A stretch of 64,000 nt of DNA from Glandiceps talaboti. Taxonomy: Eukaryota; Hemichordata; Enteropneusta; Spengelidae. A model generated the notes under the pieces. The model was not told where the DNA came from and did no database searches. It was given only the letters and a program-made list of their open reading frames with translations. Positions 46,730 to 58,882 of this stretch are shown piece after piece (position 1 is the first letter of the stretch; each line of letters begins with the position of its first letter). Made by a program: the position numbers and the translations under genes. The stretch spans positions 1,868,501-1,932,500 of the forward strand of contig NC_135564.1 in NCBI RefSeq assembly GCF_964340395.1, written 5' to 3'.

Positions 46730-49700
46730 CAAACTGCAACTCTGAATGGCTACGAAATAGTACAAACAGTTTATTAATGTTTAGTACAATGCAATATTCT
46801 TTCTTGGATCAACTTATATGTACGTGTGTATACTTTAAAACATAAACATACCACATGAGCATGCCCCAACTTTGATTTGTCGTCTGGTCTTGGTAAAAAG
46901 GACTGCAATGAGTTAGCTACCCCTACTTTACATTAATAAAGTAACCTTTCTTTACACAGCAACTGAAAATTAGCTAAATATTAACAGTTGATTAGTGGTA
47001 GTGTTTGAGTTGACCGTTTTAGACAGTGGAGTTGTTATAATTCGACGCAAGACATCACGGTCTAATTGCAGATCAATACTGGGGTTCAAAAGAAGTCGTG
47101 AGAAATATTCACAGGTGGAAGTTTTCATATCAGGAGAATAAAGGGAGTAATTTGTAAAGTTTATAAGACGTTTGGAACTGCGTCATGTAACGGGCACGAA
47201 CATTCGCGAAGTCGTTTGATGTAGAACGCATGCGTAATAGTCGACATTGTTATGTTCCCCGCAATGAGAAAGACCATCGGCTATATGACTTTGTATATCA
47301 CATTATTTTCGAAAAAGCTGTTTAGAAAAATTACCTAGCTTGCTTGTTATTTTCTTTTTTTCTTTTTTTTCTTTTACAATTTGCAACTTGCAGATGCTAA
47401 CCATGATTTGTAAGGGTGACAGGTGTGATATGGTTGTTAAATTTCAATATGGTCGGCTGACTTCTTGCAACGTTCGCACTTTAAGTATTAATCATGATGT
47501 TTTTCACAGAATAGAAAATAGAAAAAATGTTTTTAAAACATACATTTAGTGTTTAACGATTTCCTATAACAACGTTCATTGAAAGAAATTGATAAAAAAT
47601 GTATGCACTTGAAATAAAATCAATGTTGTGTTTTTTAAAACACTTTTTGTGAAATTTAGCATTGATAAATAGTCCGACAACGTGACATACAGAAATTAAA
47701 ATGTGTTTTATCCCATCCATGGCGAGCTCTTGACGAGCCATGATTATATCCAGTTTTTATTGATAAGTAACTGTGCTAATCAACCGTGACGATAGCTTTG
47801 TCGATGTCGTTTGGTGAAGTCACAAACGTAATGCAACTCGTACGAATTCTCAATGCGTTTTGAAATTATGATAAAGTACTTATGTGAACTTTATTGTTAG
47901 GTGATGAATATTCCATTCATACTTTCTTGCATTCTGGTTAGCTTTCCGTACTAAGTTTAAATCTCGGCTAACTCACTTAATTTTCGGGTTGGATTCTGGG
48001 GATGACAACATACTAGCGCGGCCATTTTGTTTTCCCACCTGTACGGTTAGGGAACGCCCTAATAACACGCGAAAGATGTCTACAATATCGGAGGTTTCTT
48101 TAATGTACACTTTGTTGGCATATTATATGATTGATATATGATGATAATGATTGGTACATTTAATATCAAATTATTATACGGGGGAGGGGTGAGGTTAAAT
48201 AAATAGTAACATTGTAACTTACCTCTTAAAAATTCAAGTCGATTGTTGGTTACGATACACACAGATGAAGAAGATTGAAATTATACTTCGTGGCCTGTTT
48301 GATTCCTTTCGTTCTCTCCCCGTGTTGCAAACTCTACTCCTGGATGGAAAACGGGCAATGATATTGTGAGCCAGTCAGATTGCCGTCTTGTGATTTAGTG
48401 ATATATGGCGAAAGGTCTACAGACTGATTATTGGTTGCCTCATCACCTCATTAAATACAATTGCATGCGTTGTCTACTTTTTCCTCACTCGTTTACAAAG
48501 TGGTTAGTAATATTATTTTAAAATTGAGATGACTGCAAGACGTCAAACTTCCATGAACGAAATATCTTCAACTATATATGAAACAATATCCCGGGAATAA
48601 AAAATGCAACATGCCTTCTTGATTTGATGTGTAATAACTCACTAGGTTTGAAAAGTTTACCACGATTACGTGCGTGTTTTCCCCTTACTGAGTAAGTTAG
48701 TTTTTAAACAATTAATCTAAACTAAACTATTGATCACAAACAATGCCCGACGTCCTTGACAAATATCAAGTAAAGCTAATAGTATTGGGAAAATGCCATT
48801 TAACATCAAGTTACCATGGAAACAGTAACGGTCTGCTTGGAAAAGTCTCGCACCGCGTAAAGTTTACATAAAACAACCATTAAGAGCTGTCAGTTCGATC
48901 TACACATATATAGTTGTACATCATACACCTGTGAAGCACACGTGCACAAATCACCCAGCTATCCACCCACAGTGAAATATCAGACAGAGACAGAGTGAAG
49001 TATCATTGCTTGATTTATTTTTCAAATTATCATCTTGCAGCATATTACAAATATTCACGTGGTGTAAATCGGCGCATGCGCCATGTCATGGTAAAGTACA
49101 AATATTAATTTTTTTCGGTATGTATGATTCTGCGCATTATAGAACTAGAAAGTGAAGGTAGATAGACTGCAGGTATACACTACAAACAATATAACTAGAA
49201 AACCGTTTAGAGATGCATGAAAGAAGCCGACAAGAAACTCATGCTATTAACCCGTTCCCTCTGTTTGTGAGGGTGTGTTCTATTTCAAAAGCGAACAAAA
49301 ATATAAAATGGTAATATAAAAAACACACCGTGTCATATGTTACTAGCTATAACAAACCCTTCAAACGGGAATGTACATTGTCTTGTGTGTAAACGTAGAA
49401 AACAATTAAACTTTCTAAGAAACATGTCTCACTCTGATATATATATGAATGTTTAAAGAATTAAATCATAAAAAGGGAATAAAAACTCAGTTAGATTTGG
49501 TGTTTGACGTCAACGATTTAACCTTTTACTCTAAAATAATATGGTACTGTATATTTGTCTGCTTTCATTCAAACTCAAAGAGACATAACGGTAAATATGT
49601 TTTGACGACAATAGTCGATTTTCCGGTTTTGAGATGCATTGCGCGAGAGGACGTCGCTTATGTTGTTACATTTAGTCTTGTTTTGTCTTTGTTACGTTTG

Positions 49701-50820
49701 GAATAACATTTTCATCAGGAAATGATGGAAAGACATGTTGACCTCTTTGATTATGAAATATTTTATACCACAAATACTAAACAGCATTAATGACAGAGAG
49801 AGATTTTACAGGTGATCATAGGGTACGGTCAGTTGACAACCACCCCCTCAATAGCGAGTGCCGAAACCCCTCAGCGCGTGCAAAATACATGGTATTATAT
49901 GGAGATACACGCAATGCATCTTGGAACCGGCAACAGGTCTACACACACTATATAACTGTGATACATGTAAATGGTCCACGCACGGATGACGTTTTAAGCG
50001 GTCCTACGTAGTACCAAGTTTGCATTGCTTTTGCATGGATATAATGTAGAGATTTCTACTTTTTATATATACGTAAATGCCCATGGTTCAATCTGAGGTT
50101 TTTACATTAGCGCTATGTTATCAGTGACGTCATTAGGATTAAACAGGAATTAACATATTTTTGTTGAGGACCACGGCTACACCAGACAACTGTTCTCTCA
50201 ACCAAATTGTAGTCATAATCTAACATGGGTGTTTCACAAAAAGCTGAAGGGATTATCCACCGATTGGTTTCGTCAGTATCGAAGTAAAACAACAACGTAA
50301 AGAATACGCACACATGTACACACTGCGAGTGATTCCCATATATATACAATTATACCCCCCCCCCCCATACCTATCAATGAGAGCTATAGCCACTCGCGTC
50401 CAAAAATAGCATTCATCTATTAAATAAAACTTTTTTCTTTTGGCATTCTTGTTATCTCATAATTGTAGTGTTTTACATCTAGAGAGAACATCACCATGAT
50501 AGGTAAAGTTTACCTTTAGTAAGTTACTATTGAAAGTTGAAACAGTGAACTCTCTCGGTTGCTCATACTCTCAGCTTATCAAATTAAGTTGTGTTCATTG
50601 GTTAGATTTTGTAGTACACCTAGGTTTCTATTTTAGATGTTTGTTACAAATATGGAAAAGAGTTCTTATCATCGTGGAATGTATTTGTCTGAGAAACTGC
50701 TGTAATTCGGCGCAGGTTGATCATTGAATGTCTTGCATTGAACAGTGACGACTTGGATGGACTCTATCTGTAGTGGTTACTTTTGAAAGGTTTTGACGAT
50801 AAGTTATTACTATTTATGAC
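46730..50820. other. No gene recognised
   Basis: Promoter side of the EMI/EGF gene followed by AT-rich spacer. The frames at 47340-47549, 49449-49706 and 50113-50349 show no domain and no convincing splice partners. Confidence 0.4.
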
Positions 50821-50826
50821 ATGACA

Positions 50827-51063
50827 CAATCTGATTAAAATCCGATGTTACAGTAGATGTCGGCTAATCGTTCATTGCTATTTTACCTTCGTTATTTTGC
50901 CTGAATTGACCTTCGTAGTACATGTTTACGTTTTTAGCCTGATCGCCTCCTCTACAGGCTAAAAACGTAAACATGTACTACGAAGGTCAATTTTGGCAAA
51001 ATAACGAAGGTAAAATAGCAATGAACGATTAGCCGACATCTACATCGGATTTTAATCAGATTG
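50827..51063. mobile_element. Foldback element, family D, 9-bp target duplication
   Basis: A 237-bp near-perfect hairpin starting CAATCTGATTAAAATCCGAT and ending with the complement; flanks are GACATGACA on both sides (50818-50826 and 51064-51072). The arms differ in sequence from 44578-44790 beyond the outer 25 bp or so. Confidence 0.9.
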
Positions 51064-51373
51064 GACATGACACAGTCATGTGTTAGTCATCTGAGGCACT
51101 GATAAACCAAAATACCCGTCTTATACAAGGACAGCATTCATAAAATGCTGTAAAAATCTTCTTGTTATTCACGTGGAGCATTTGTCAGTAAAATGTCACT
51201 ATTTGCAGACAAATGATTTTTTGTCCCCACACATATTTGTCCTTATATATGAATGTGAGTTGTCTCGACCTGCAAGTTTTAACGCACTCCTTTATTGAAT
51301 TTTAGATTTCAAGGACATACCCACTAAGTTAACACTGTAGGTTGGCGGATCGCGCTCACCCATTGTTCAGTGT

Positions 51374-52209
51374 TTAGCACGCCTCCTCGCCTCTGTACGA
51401 AGGGTATGCTGGATAAACCTCGCCAGGTAGGGACTGGGAACGAAGCTGGGGAATTCGTCCGTTGCTAGGGTTACTTTCAGGTATGTCACCATAGTCTACA
51501 TTTGACCAAAATGCAGGGTTAATATAGGGGGTAGCAATCATCCCATTATCTCGTTGCTGTCGGATCCGGTTTATCTCATCCAGACTCGTTTGGCTGTTTC
51601 GGATAATACCTGTGTTACTTTCGGTGTCAACACTTTTACCTCGTTTTCGTTTCTTGCACCATGCGTATAGTTTCTGCAACGAAATACAGTCTTTGATTAT
51701 CAAATCTTTGACTTTCAAAATATTTATTTTTTTGTAAATAGTATGTAGTGCAAAGTGATACAGTACGACTTCACCAATTACTGCGCATTAATATTCATGT
51801 CATGTTACCAAAAAAGCCCAAAAAACTTACCTACACACAAGGAGAGACACAGTCATGGAAAATCCACCAAATATCCCAACCATGTGTGTTTGACCTTGGA
51901 TTTTGGCAAGGCCGGCCATAACACTGTAAGGATATTTTAAATTCAACTGTGTAAAAAAGATGTTTTCCCCTTATTCCTGATACTTTTGCCGAGTCTTCAT
52001 GGAATGAGTAGGATTTCCAGGTAAATATTTCACACTTTAATTTTACATATCAATACTAATATTCTTACCGGTGTGTATTCCCATATACAGATTACGATAA
52101 ATATAAACGAAAGAAGTGCAACCATCATGACGATGAGGGCGAGTATGGGATGGAACTTCACTTTGGCCATGTTGCCTCTTCTTGTATGACTAGCAAGTTC
52201 GATGCTCCT
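51374..52209 (-). CDS. Membrane protein of unknown family, 3' part of gene
   Basis: Two exons are supported. Exon A (52209-52069) reads RSIELASHTRRGNMAKVKFH, then a strong membrane helix (PILALIVMMVALLSFIFIVI) and ends CIWEYTP at a phase-0 donor. Exon B (51673-51374) starts in phase 0 with KLYAWCKKRKRGKS, continues with a polar tail (NPAFWSNVDYGDIPESNPSN; PGEVYPAYPSYRG) and stops at TAA 51376-51374. Joining A to B keeps frame and gives a membrane helix followed by a basic, Tyr/Pro-rich cytoplasmic tail. Exon A begins at an acceptor, so 5' exons lie at higher coordinates and were not found. A possible cassette exon between them (51831-51923) is described in the findings. The family is not recognised. 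Confidence 0.5.
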
Positions 52210-52459
52210 CTGGAATATGATTAAAGTTGAATATGAATTAACGCTCGAATTTGAAAAAAATCATACATGGATAAATGTACGTGAGCTCAAGATTTGATGA
52301 CGAGCGAGTGATCGTGATTTGTGCGAGCGAGGAAATGCGCAATCGTTCAGATCCGATCCGATCGAACGAGTGAGCGAACGAGCGAGAGAGTGGGTGGGTG
52401 AATGAGATAGGACATAACGTCGTGAGTAAGTGAACTGATTAGTTAGTGCACTAGATACC

Positions 52460-52545
52460 CACTCGCTCACTCACTCACTCACTCACTCACTCACTCACTC
52501 ACTCACTCACTCACTCACTCACTCACTCACTCACCCACTCACTTA
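52460..52545. repeat. TCAC simple repeat
   Basis: A run of about 20 CACT/TCAC units. The Ser/Arg/Leu-rich frame over it is an artefact. Confidence 0.97.
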
Positions 52546-55500
52546 TTATTACAAATATGTCTGTATGTGTGTGACAGGTACGAAAAAGTCCAATTTACTT
52601 ATAGTTGTGTGCTTCATTACACCATACCGAAGTTACTAAGCACCTGGATACAACTTTGTCCTTGTGGCGATTTAAGGTACAGAAAGGCAGTTTGAATTAT
52701 GTGCTATATGTCTGTTTACATATAATTATGCAATGGAAACGCCTGATATATTAAAGGTTTAAAAAGCTGGTCGAAAGTAGCTGAGAATACTTATATAAGT
52801 TTCGTGGTGTAGGAATATTGGAAAGTCATTGACTTTGTGGGTTATCCTTAGGCTAGTAATTCAACAATTTGTCCCAGTTTTTATTTGTATATCTGTACTG
52901 TCGATCTTGTTGTTTTACTGAACTAAACTAAACTAAGGTGAATTTTCTGTAATTGCGTTTCAAACAGCGACCATTTCCCCCTACATCCATTTAACATCGA
53001 CATCAATGGCAAGTGACGTAAACAGTGACGTGGTTGAACATGAATCAAACTGAATACAATATATTTTAGTATATTATGGCCTATTCCAACCCATGTTTTC
53101 CTTTTTACACCTGTAGTTTATATGTTCCCTGTCGAAATATAACAAACAACGGTTAGTAGATGCAATGAAACATTTAAAAAAATTAATTCATAAAAGATAT
53201 TACAAAATAAGTTTATCAGCAAATGCTACTGTAATGTGATGATAATTATGATGTGCTTCATTAAGGAAATGTTCAATTTATGAAATCTAACATCAAGTGC
53301 AGTCAACGAGTCAATTTTGTAAATTCATTCGAAAAGCGAAAAAAAACAGTTAATAAAATGTTGATACAATTTTTTAATTGTATTCAAAATTAAAGGGGAA
53401 AGTACAGGCTGTTGTTATATGCCCTCCCATGGCAACTTTTCACATTCCCTCCCGCTGGGATACACTACCCACTACCAAGAAGTACATGTGACTGCCTCCC
53501 TGTCCCTTTCAAACACTCCCCACTGTCCACTACCATGAAGTTTGTGTGGCTGTCTTCCTGTCCCCTTTCCTCATATCGGAACATTCCGCACTGCCCACTG
53601 CCAAGAAGTACGTGTGACTGCCTTCCTATCCCGGAATAATCACCACGGACCATCATTCGTCTTCATCTTCTCTTCCCACGAGATATTTACATGCACTATT
53701 AGATTATTCTGATCACTCTGATCAGCTGAATGTTACATTTTATAATAAATACATTCTCCTCAAACGCTGCCGTTATTTCCCCTTCTCCTCTAACCCACTC
53801 AGCTGTTTTGCCCTCTAAAACTGAAATACTGGTTGTTTTCCTGTTATTGACCAAAACAAACCCCTCCCCCACTGGAAAATCCTGTACGAACAGCGTTGTA
53901 CATATTAACTGCAAATGTAACATTTTAATTTCGGCATGTCATTCAACAGATCAATTAACGAGATTAAAAAAAACGACGCGTCACCTTATTTCTTCTTCCT
54001 TGTGTTCTCTCGTCATAATATTGTTCCCTTGTGTCTGATACAAAAATATATCAACCCAAAATGAAAAGATCCTTTGACCTTGAGTTTGTATATCAACCCA
54101 GGCCTCTTTTGACGGAGCCAGCCTTCCTTATCAGGACTATCAAATTAACCAGTTAGAATTGTGGGGGGGGGGGAGAATTTGCAAGGAATGGGACCCTCTG
54201 TCAGACCCCTGAAGAGCTTAATGAAGAACACTGTGACGTGAGAAAATTATTTTCTTTACAATGTAGGGAGTACTTTTTTAGTTCACGAAAACACGATTAA
54301 TTATATATTTTACATACCTAAACATGTTTTTCAAGTCTTTGCAATTGTATATACTTTTTTTCCAAATGGGAAACGTTTCCGAGTCGAAATGATTCAACTT
54401 GCAAGACATAGGGCTTTGTTTCATTTCATGTCAGGAATAAGAAAAATACGACACGTCTACTTCATGGCCATGGGATTAAAACGTAACCAGGTAACACAAT
54501 ACAGCGTGAACTATTTGTACACCCAATAGCTTGATGGGCTTATATAGCACTCACACGCATTGTGATATTATTATATATATACCTGTCTGTGATATATGTG
54601 AGTTCAGACGATGATTGGCGAAACGACGAGATCAAAGTTGTTATCGCTAACATTCGATGTGAAGATATAAAGAATTTGGTAATGTTTTGCTTCGATGTGT
54701 AGTTTTTAAATTTCCAAATGCCCAAGTTAGTTTTAGGCGTAAATAAAGTGATTTGTATTGATATTACCCGAGTTATACCTGCCTTCGCTTGTTGTCAGGA
54801 TATATCGGCAATTGTGAGCATGGTCTCCAGACCTCAATTGGTACACGCCAAAATGGCGGTCATCAACTCAAAACATAGATAATATATTAACAACCAACCT
54901 TGTAGTAACTGAAAAATCCTGTCTTCAACGTATCAGTTTTTCACTGGTTTTGTCGGACCTGCAGTCGTCTAGCGCAAATGTTAACTGTGTCACTGTATTT
55001 GATTGGTGATATTTTAGAATAAATTCTGTCCTCGTACACCGTTGATGCGTTGTCATTTTCTTTCAGTTCTTAAATCCCCATGTCAAAATCTCGCGTGACG
55101 CAATGACTTTACACAACGATTTGAGAATAACAAGAAATAGTCTCGTCACTAATGTAACGGATATCTGTCACTGTTGTCCCCTAATCAACAGGTGAACTCT
55201 GAACTTACTAACTTGCTACACAAACCTTGGTTGTCGGCATATCAACGATTATCATTATCATCGCTCGGCTGTCCACATAAGTTAAATATAAGGGCCGAGT
55301 GAATCAAACACGATGTAGTGTATAGTGGCGCAAATAAAATTATTTTTTGATTTTGATGTCGGAGCTGAAAACTTGGGTCGGTCGGGTAATGAGAAACAAG
55401 AAAAAAATATAGTCACCAATACAAAGTATTGGGCAGCCTACAGAGCTTGTGCAAGCAGAGTAAAGAACAATATGTTTTAGTAATAATACCGTCTTGTACC

Positions 55501-56461
55501 ACGACCAAGGATTGTTATTACTTACGAGTAATTAACATTTCGCCTATTAAAAAGGTTCAGGTCGACAGGTTTTGTCAAACTGACCGCTTGCTGGCTTTAC
55601 CGCTATATGTTTATTTGTAGCTTTAAGTAATTTTGTGTGGAATTCAACTTCCGATTATTTTGTAATGTGAAAGGTAGCTTGTAAATATATTCATCATGGA
55701 AGCACAAAGATTGATACACAAGTTCTCTTCTTCCACGTTTTGATTGAGAAACAGACACCCAACACATTTGGTTCATTCTGTCAAATCCAGTTAGACACTG
55801 AAGAAGGACAAGGGGTTTGTTCGAAACATATTTGTTCCTCAATCAAAAAGTGGAATAAGAGAACCGGTGTATGAGTCGTAGCTTGTAATGCATTGTTCTG
55901 GTATTAGTAGGTGTCTTTTCTTTAGAGGCTGCAAAAGTGTTTTCCCCAGCAGCCAAAAAACAAACAATTCAAACATGACTGTCATTTTTTCGCATAACTA
56001 GAGTTGCGCCGTGTAATAACAAATGTTTATTAAATATTAAAATGAATTATGAAACATGGCTACCAGGGAGCCATGTTAAGAGGAAGCATGTTTAGAGTAA
56101 CATGCATATCAAAGCAATATTGTCGACAGAGCCATGAGAGTTCAGGATGTAGATCAAGTTGTCTTCGAGTTCTTTCAATGCTATAAAGCAAAACATTTAC
56201 ATACCTTTACAGAGCATTGTTAAATGATCAATACTCGAACCACTAGGGCTTCGAAATCCGTGTACATTAAGACCATGATCCAGGAAGGAATGCATAATTT
56301 TGTTTTATTTCAGTATAGTGACTTCACATCCATCCATCCATACAAAATGCATGCGTTAAAATTGCAGAATAGAATTTGTAGACAGACTTTGCTACTTGAT
56401 ACTAAACTGCAAAGATCTGTTTTTATCTTCAGTAAGGACGGTAATAAATTGAAGTTTGTAC

Positions 56462-56520
<59 letters not shown>

Positions 56521-57513
56521 GGACACAATGTCTCAAACATTACTGTATCAAGTCTAATTAAACTTGCGCACATCATTATGCTAATGGAAAGACATGATTA
56601 GACTTTGGTAAACATCCTATGAATATTAATGAGTATTTGCATAATGAATGATTTCCGACAATTGAATATCTTAATAATGCAAGCTTCAAATTTCATATGA
56701 ATTGGTACATACATTCACAATGCCAAAGCCAATCTGTATTATGGTGCTTATTGATGTAGCTTTTAATTTCAATAAGTCATTTGCATAACTAATGACTTTG
56801 GTAATTAGGCAATATCAAAAGTATGCAAGCTGCTTCAAATTTTATATAACATGGAAATATGTTATACTTCCATTCATATACTGTGTATGTATATTGATGA
56901 CAATCAGGTGCACGTGTGAATTAACTTGATGGGGTTTTTGCAATTGTAATAACTTATTTGCATTATGATTGATTTTCTTATTTAGGCAATATCGCAAGAA
57001 TGCCACCTTTTCATTTCATATTATAGTTGCATTCATGGATGATAAAGAGCTCGTGGCCATTATCATTTTATAGTGTAGTTTTTACCATTAATAAGTGTTC
57101 GTAATTATGGAATATCTTAATGCATGCTTCAAATTTCTTATGACTTGATATACACTATGTCCTATATCTATACAATGCATGCTTCGAATTTATAATTTGG
57201 TATATATGTTAATGATAACAAAGGTTATAGGAAGAACAATCCTGAAGGAAGGCATTCCGTTTACATCTGGTATGTATTGTACTGAGTTATTCCCATGATT
57301 TGGTAATCCGTTGAGTCAGACTTAAGTAGTAATTGAGTATTACCGAATGGAATGTTCTGCAAAGACGTTCCTTATCTACCAGCGATATTTAATACATTTC
57401 TCGGCATGCATGTATTTATAACATTTCACTCGACGAGGCAGGGGATTTCAGAAATTATCCTCTCTTCAATTGGAGTGAGGGATTGTTTATTTACGTGTGG
57501 TGTCTTGTACCAG
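52546..57513. other. No confirmed gene
   Basis: Mostly AT-rich spacer. It contains a three-copy tandem repeat at 53465-53640 (AAGAAGTACRTGTGACTGCC) and a minus-strand frame at 53923-53699 of fairly protein-like composition (GEGFVLVNNRKTTSISVLEG) that I could not connect to any gene. Confidence 0.35.
56461..57240. repeat. TCTG-headed dispersed repeat
   Basis: CTGT repeat at 56461-56520 followed by a body with ATGAATATTAATGAGTATTT, GCATAATGAATG and repeated TGCAAGCTTCAAATTTCATA-like phrases. It parallels the arrangement at 16975-17480. Confidence 0.6.
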
Positions 57514-58801
57514 TTATCCTTCTAACGCAATCGCACTGATCACTTTGATGGCTTCGAATGTCTCTTTTGCTGTGGGTTGAATTTGATCCTCTGGCAGGAG
57601 AAATCCATATTTTCCGGTGTCACGCAACTCAACAGCATAGGAATGAATGATTCGTGCTTCTGCGTATGCCCAATCGGCTGTATTTCCACTAACAACACCT
57701 ATGAAAAAATAGATGTACTCCAAGTTCACAACCATGATTTATACTTAAGGTACTGCATGCCTTTAGTCAGAGTAATATTTGCATAAAGGACTTCAACTTA
57801 CCTAATATATGAGAGATTGCTCCAAAAGTAATGGGTGTTCCATATACATCTTGGATGGCGGTCGCACATTTTTTGTTGGCTTTATTCTAAAGAGATGAAT
57901 TCAATAATGACTTTTAGATATTATTCCCCAATATTTTTTCTTCATACATCCAAGAAAATACGAGTGGCCTAGGGGGCCTTGCCACAACTAGTCGATAGAG
58001 TAGTGACAAAACTGAATGGAGAAACATTTTCGGCAGTAATATAATTACACCACCGCAATAATAATGTATGAAAATCGTGATAATCGCTATTTTTCCAAAT
58101 GTGTGACTCATATTTTGAATAGTGCAGAACTACTATATGTAGACCCGTGCTTTGACGTGGGAAAGACCAGGTGTAAATAACATATTTTTGTTCGAGCACT
58201 TTCAGCTTGGCTTGCATGGGATAAGCAAAAAAACCTCCTCCACAGGCGGATGTACACGAGATTTTGATATAATTGGCGACATATGACTATATTTTGCCTA
58301 AGGGAGCCTTCAGTAATTATAAGAGGGGGGGAATTAGGGGGATCACTTTTTTTACAAATCAGTTGTCGGGGGAGAGCCAAATATTAGAAAATGGGATTAA
58401 GGGAGGGTCATTTTACTTTGACTGTATTGTCTAACTACTTTGTGATTTTAACATCCAATCTTAACAATTTATGCACCATATGCAAACTCCATGCAATATA
58501 GCCGGTAGGTGCAGGTAGTGACAAGGCTCCCAAAGGTCACTTGTATTTTCCCCAGCTGATCATGAACGAAGAAAAACATTGGGGAATGATATATAATTCA
58601 ATGTGTGTAGGCGTGTTTGTTTGTTTGTTTGTTTGTTTGTTTGTTTGTTTGTGTGTGTGTGTGTACGTGTGTGTCTGTCTGTCTGTATGTATGTATGTAT
58701 GTATGTATATGTGTATGTATGTATGTATGTATGTATGTATGTATGTATGTATGTATGTATGTGTGCGTGTGTGTGTATATGCGTATGCATGTATGTATGT
58801 C

Positions 58802-58832
<31 letters not shown>

Positions 58833-58849
58833 ATGTATGTATGTATGTA

Positions 58850-58882
<33 letters not shown>

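Noticed and set aside
46409-46765. Cys/His-rich minus-strand frames resembling zinc-binding repeats
   Set aside because: Degenerate tandem array upstream of the EMI/EGF gene; Cys and His spacing follows the DNA period, not a finger pattern.
51831-51923. 93-nt constitutive exon of the unknown membrane gene
   Set aside because: In the frame of both neighbours it ends in a stop, while skipping it keeps frame; kept only as a possible cassette.
53699-53923. Minus-strand frame with protein-like composition
   Set aside because: No start or splice context that links it to a gene and no family recognised; a database search could revive it, for example as a transposon fragment.
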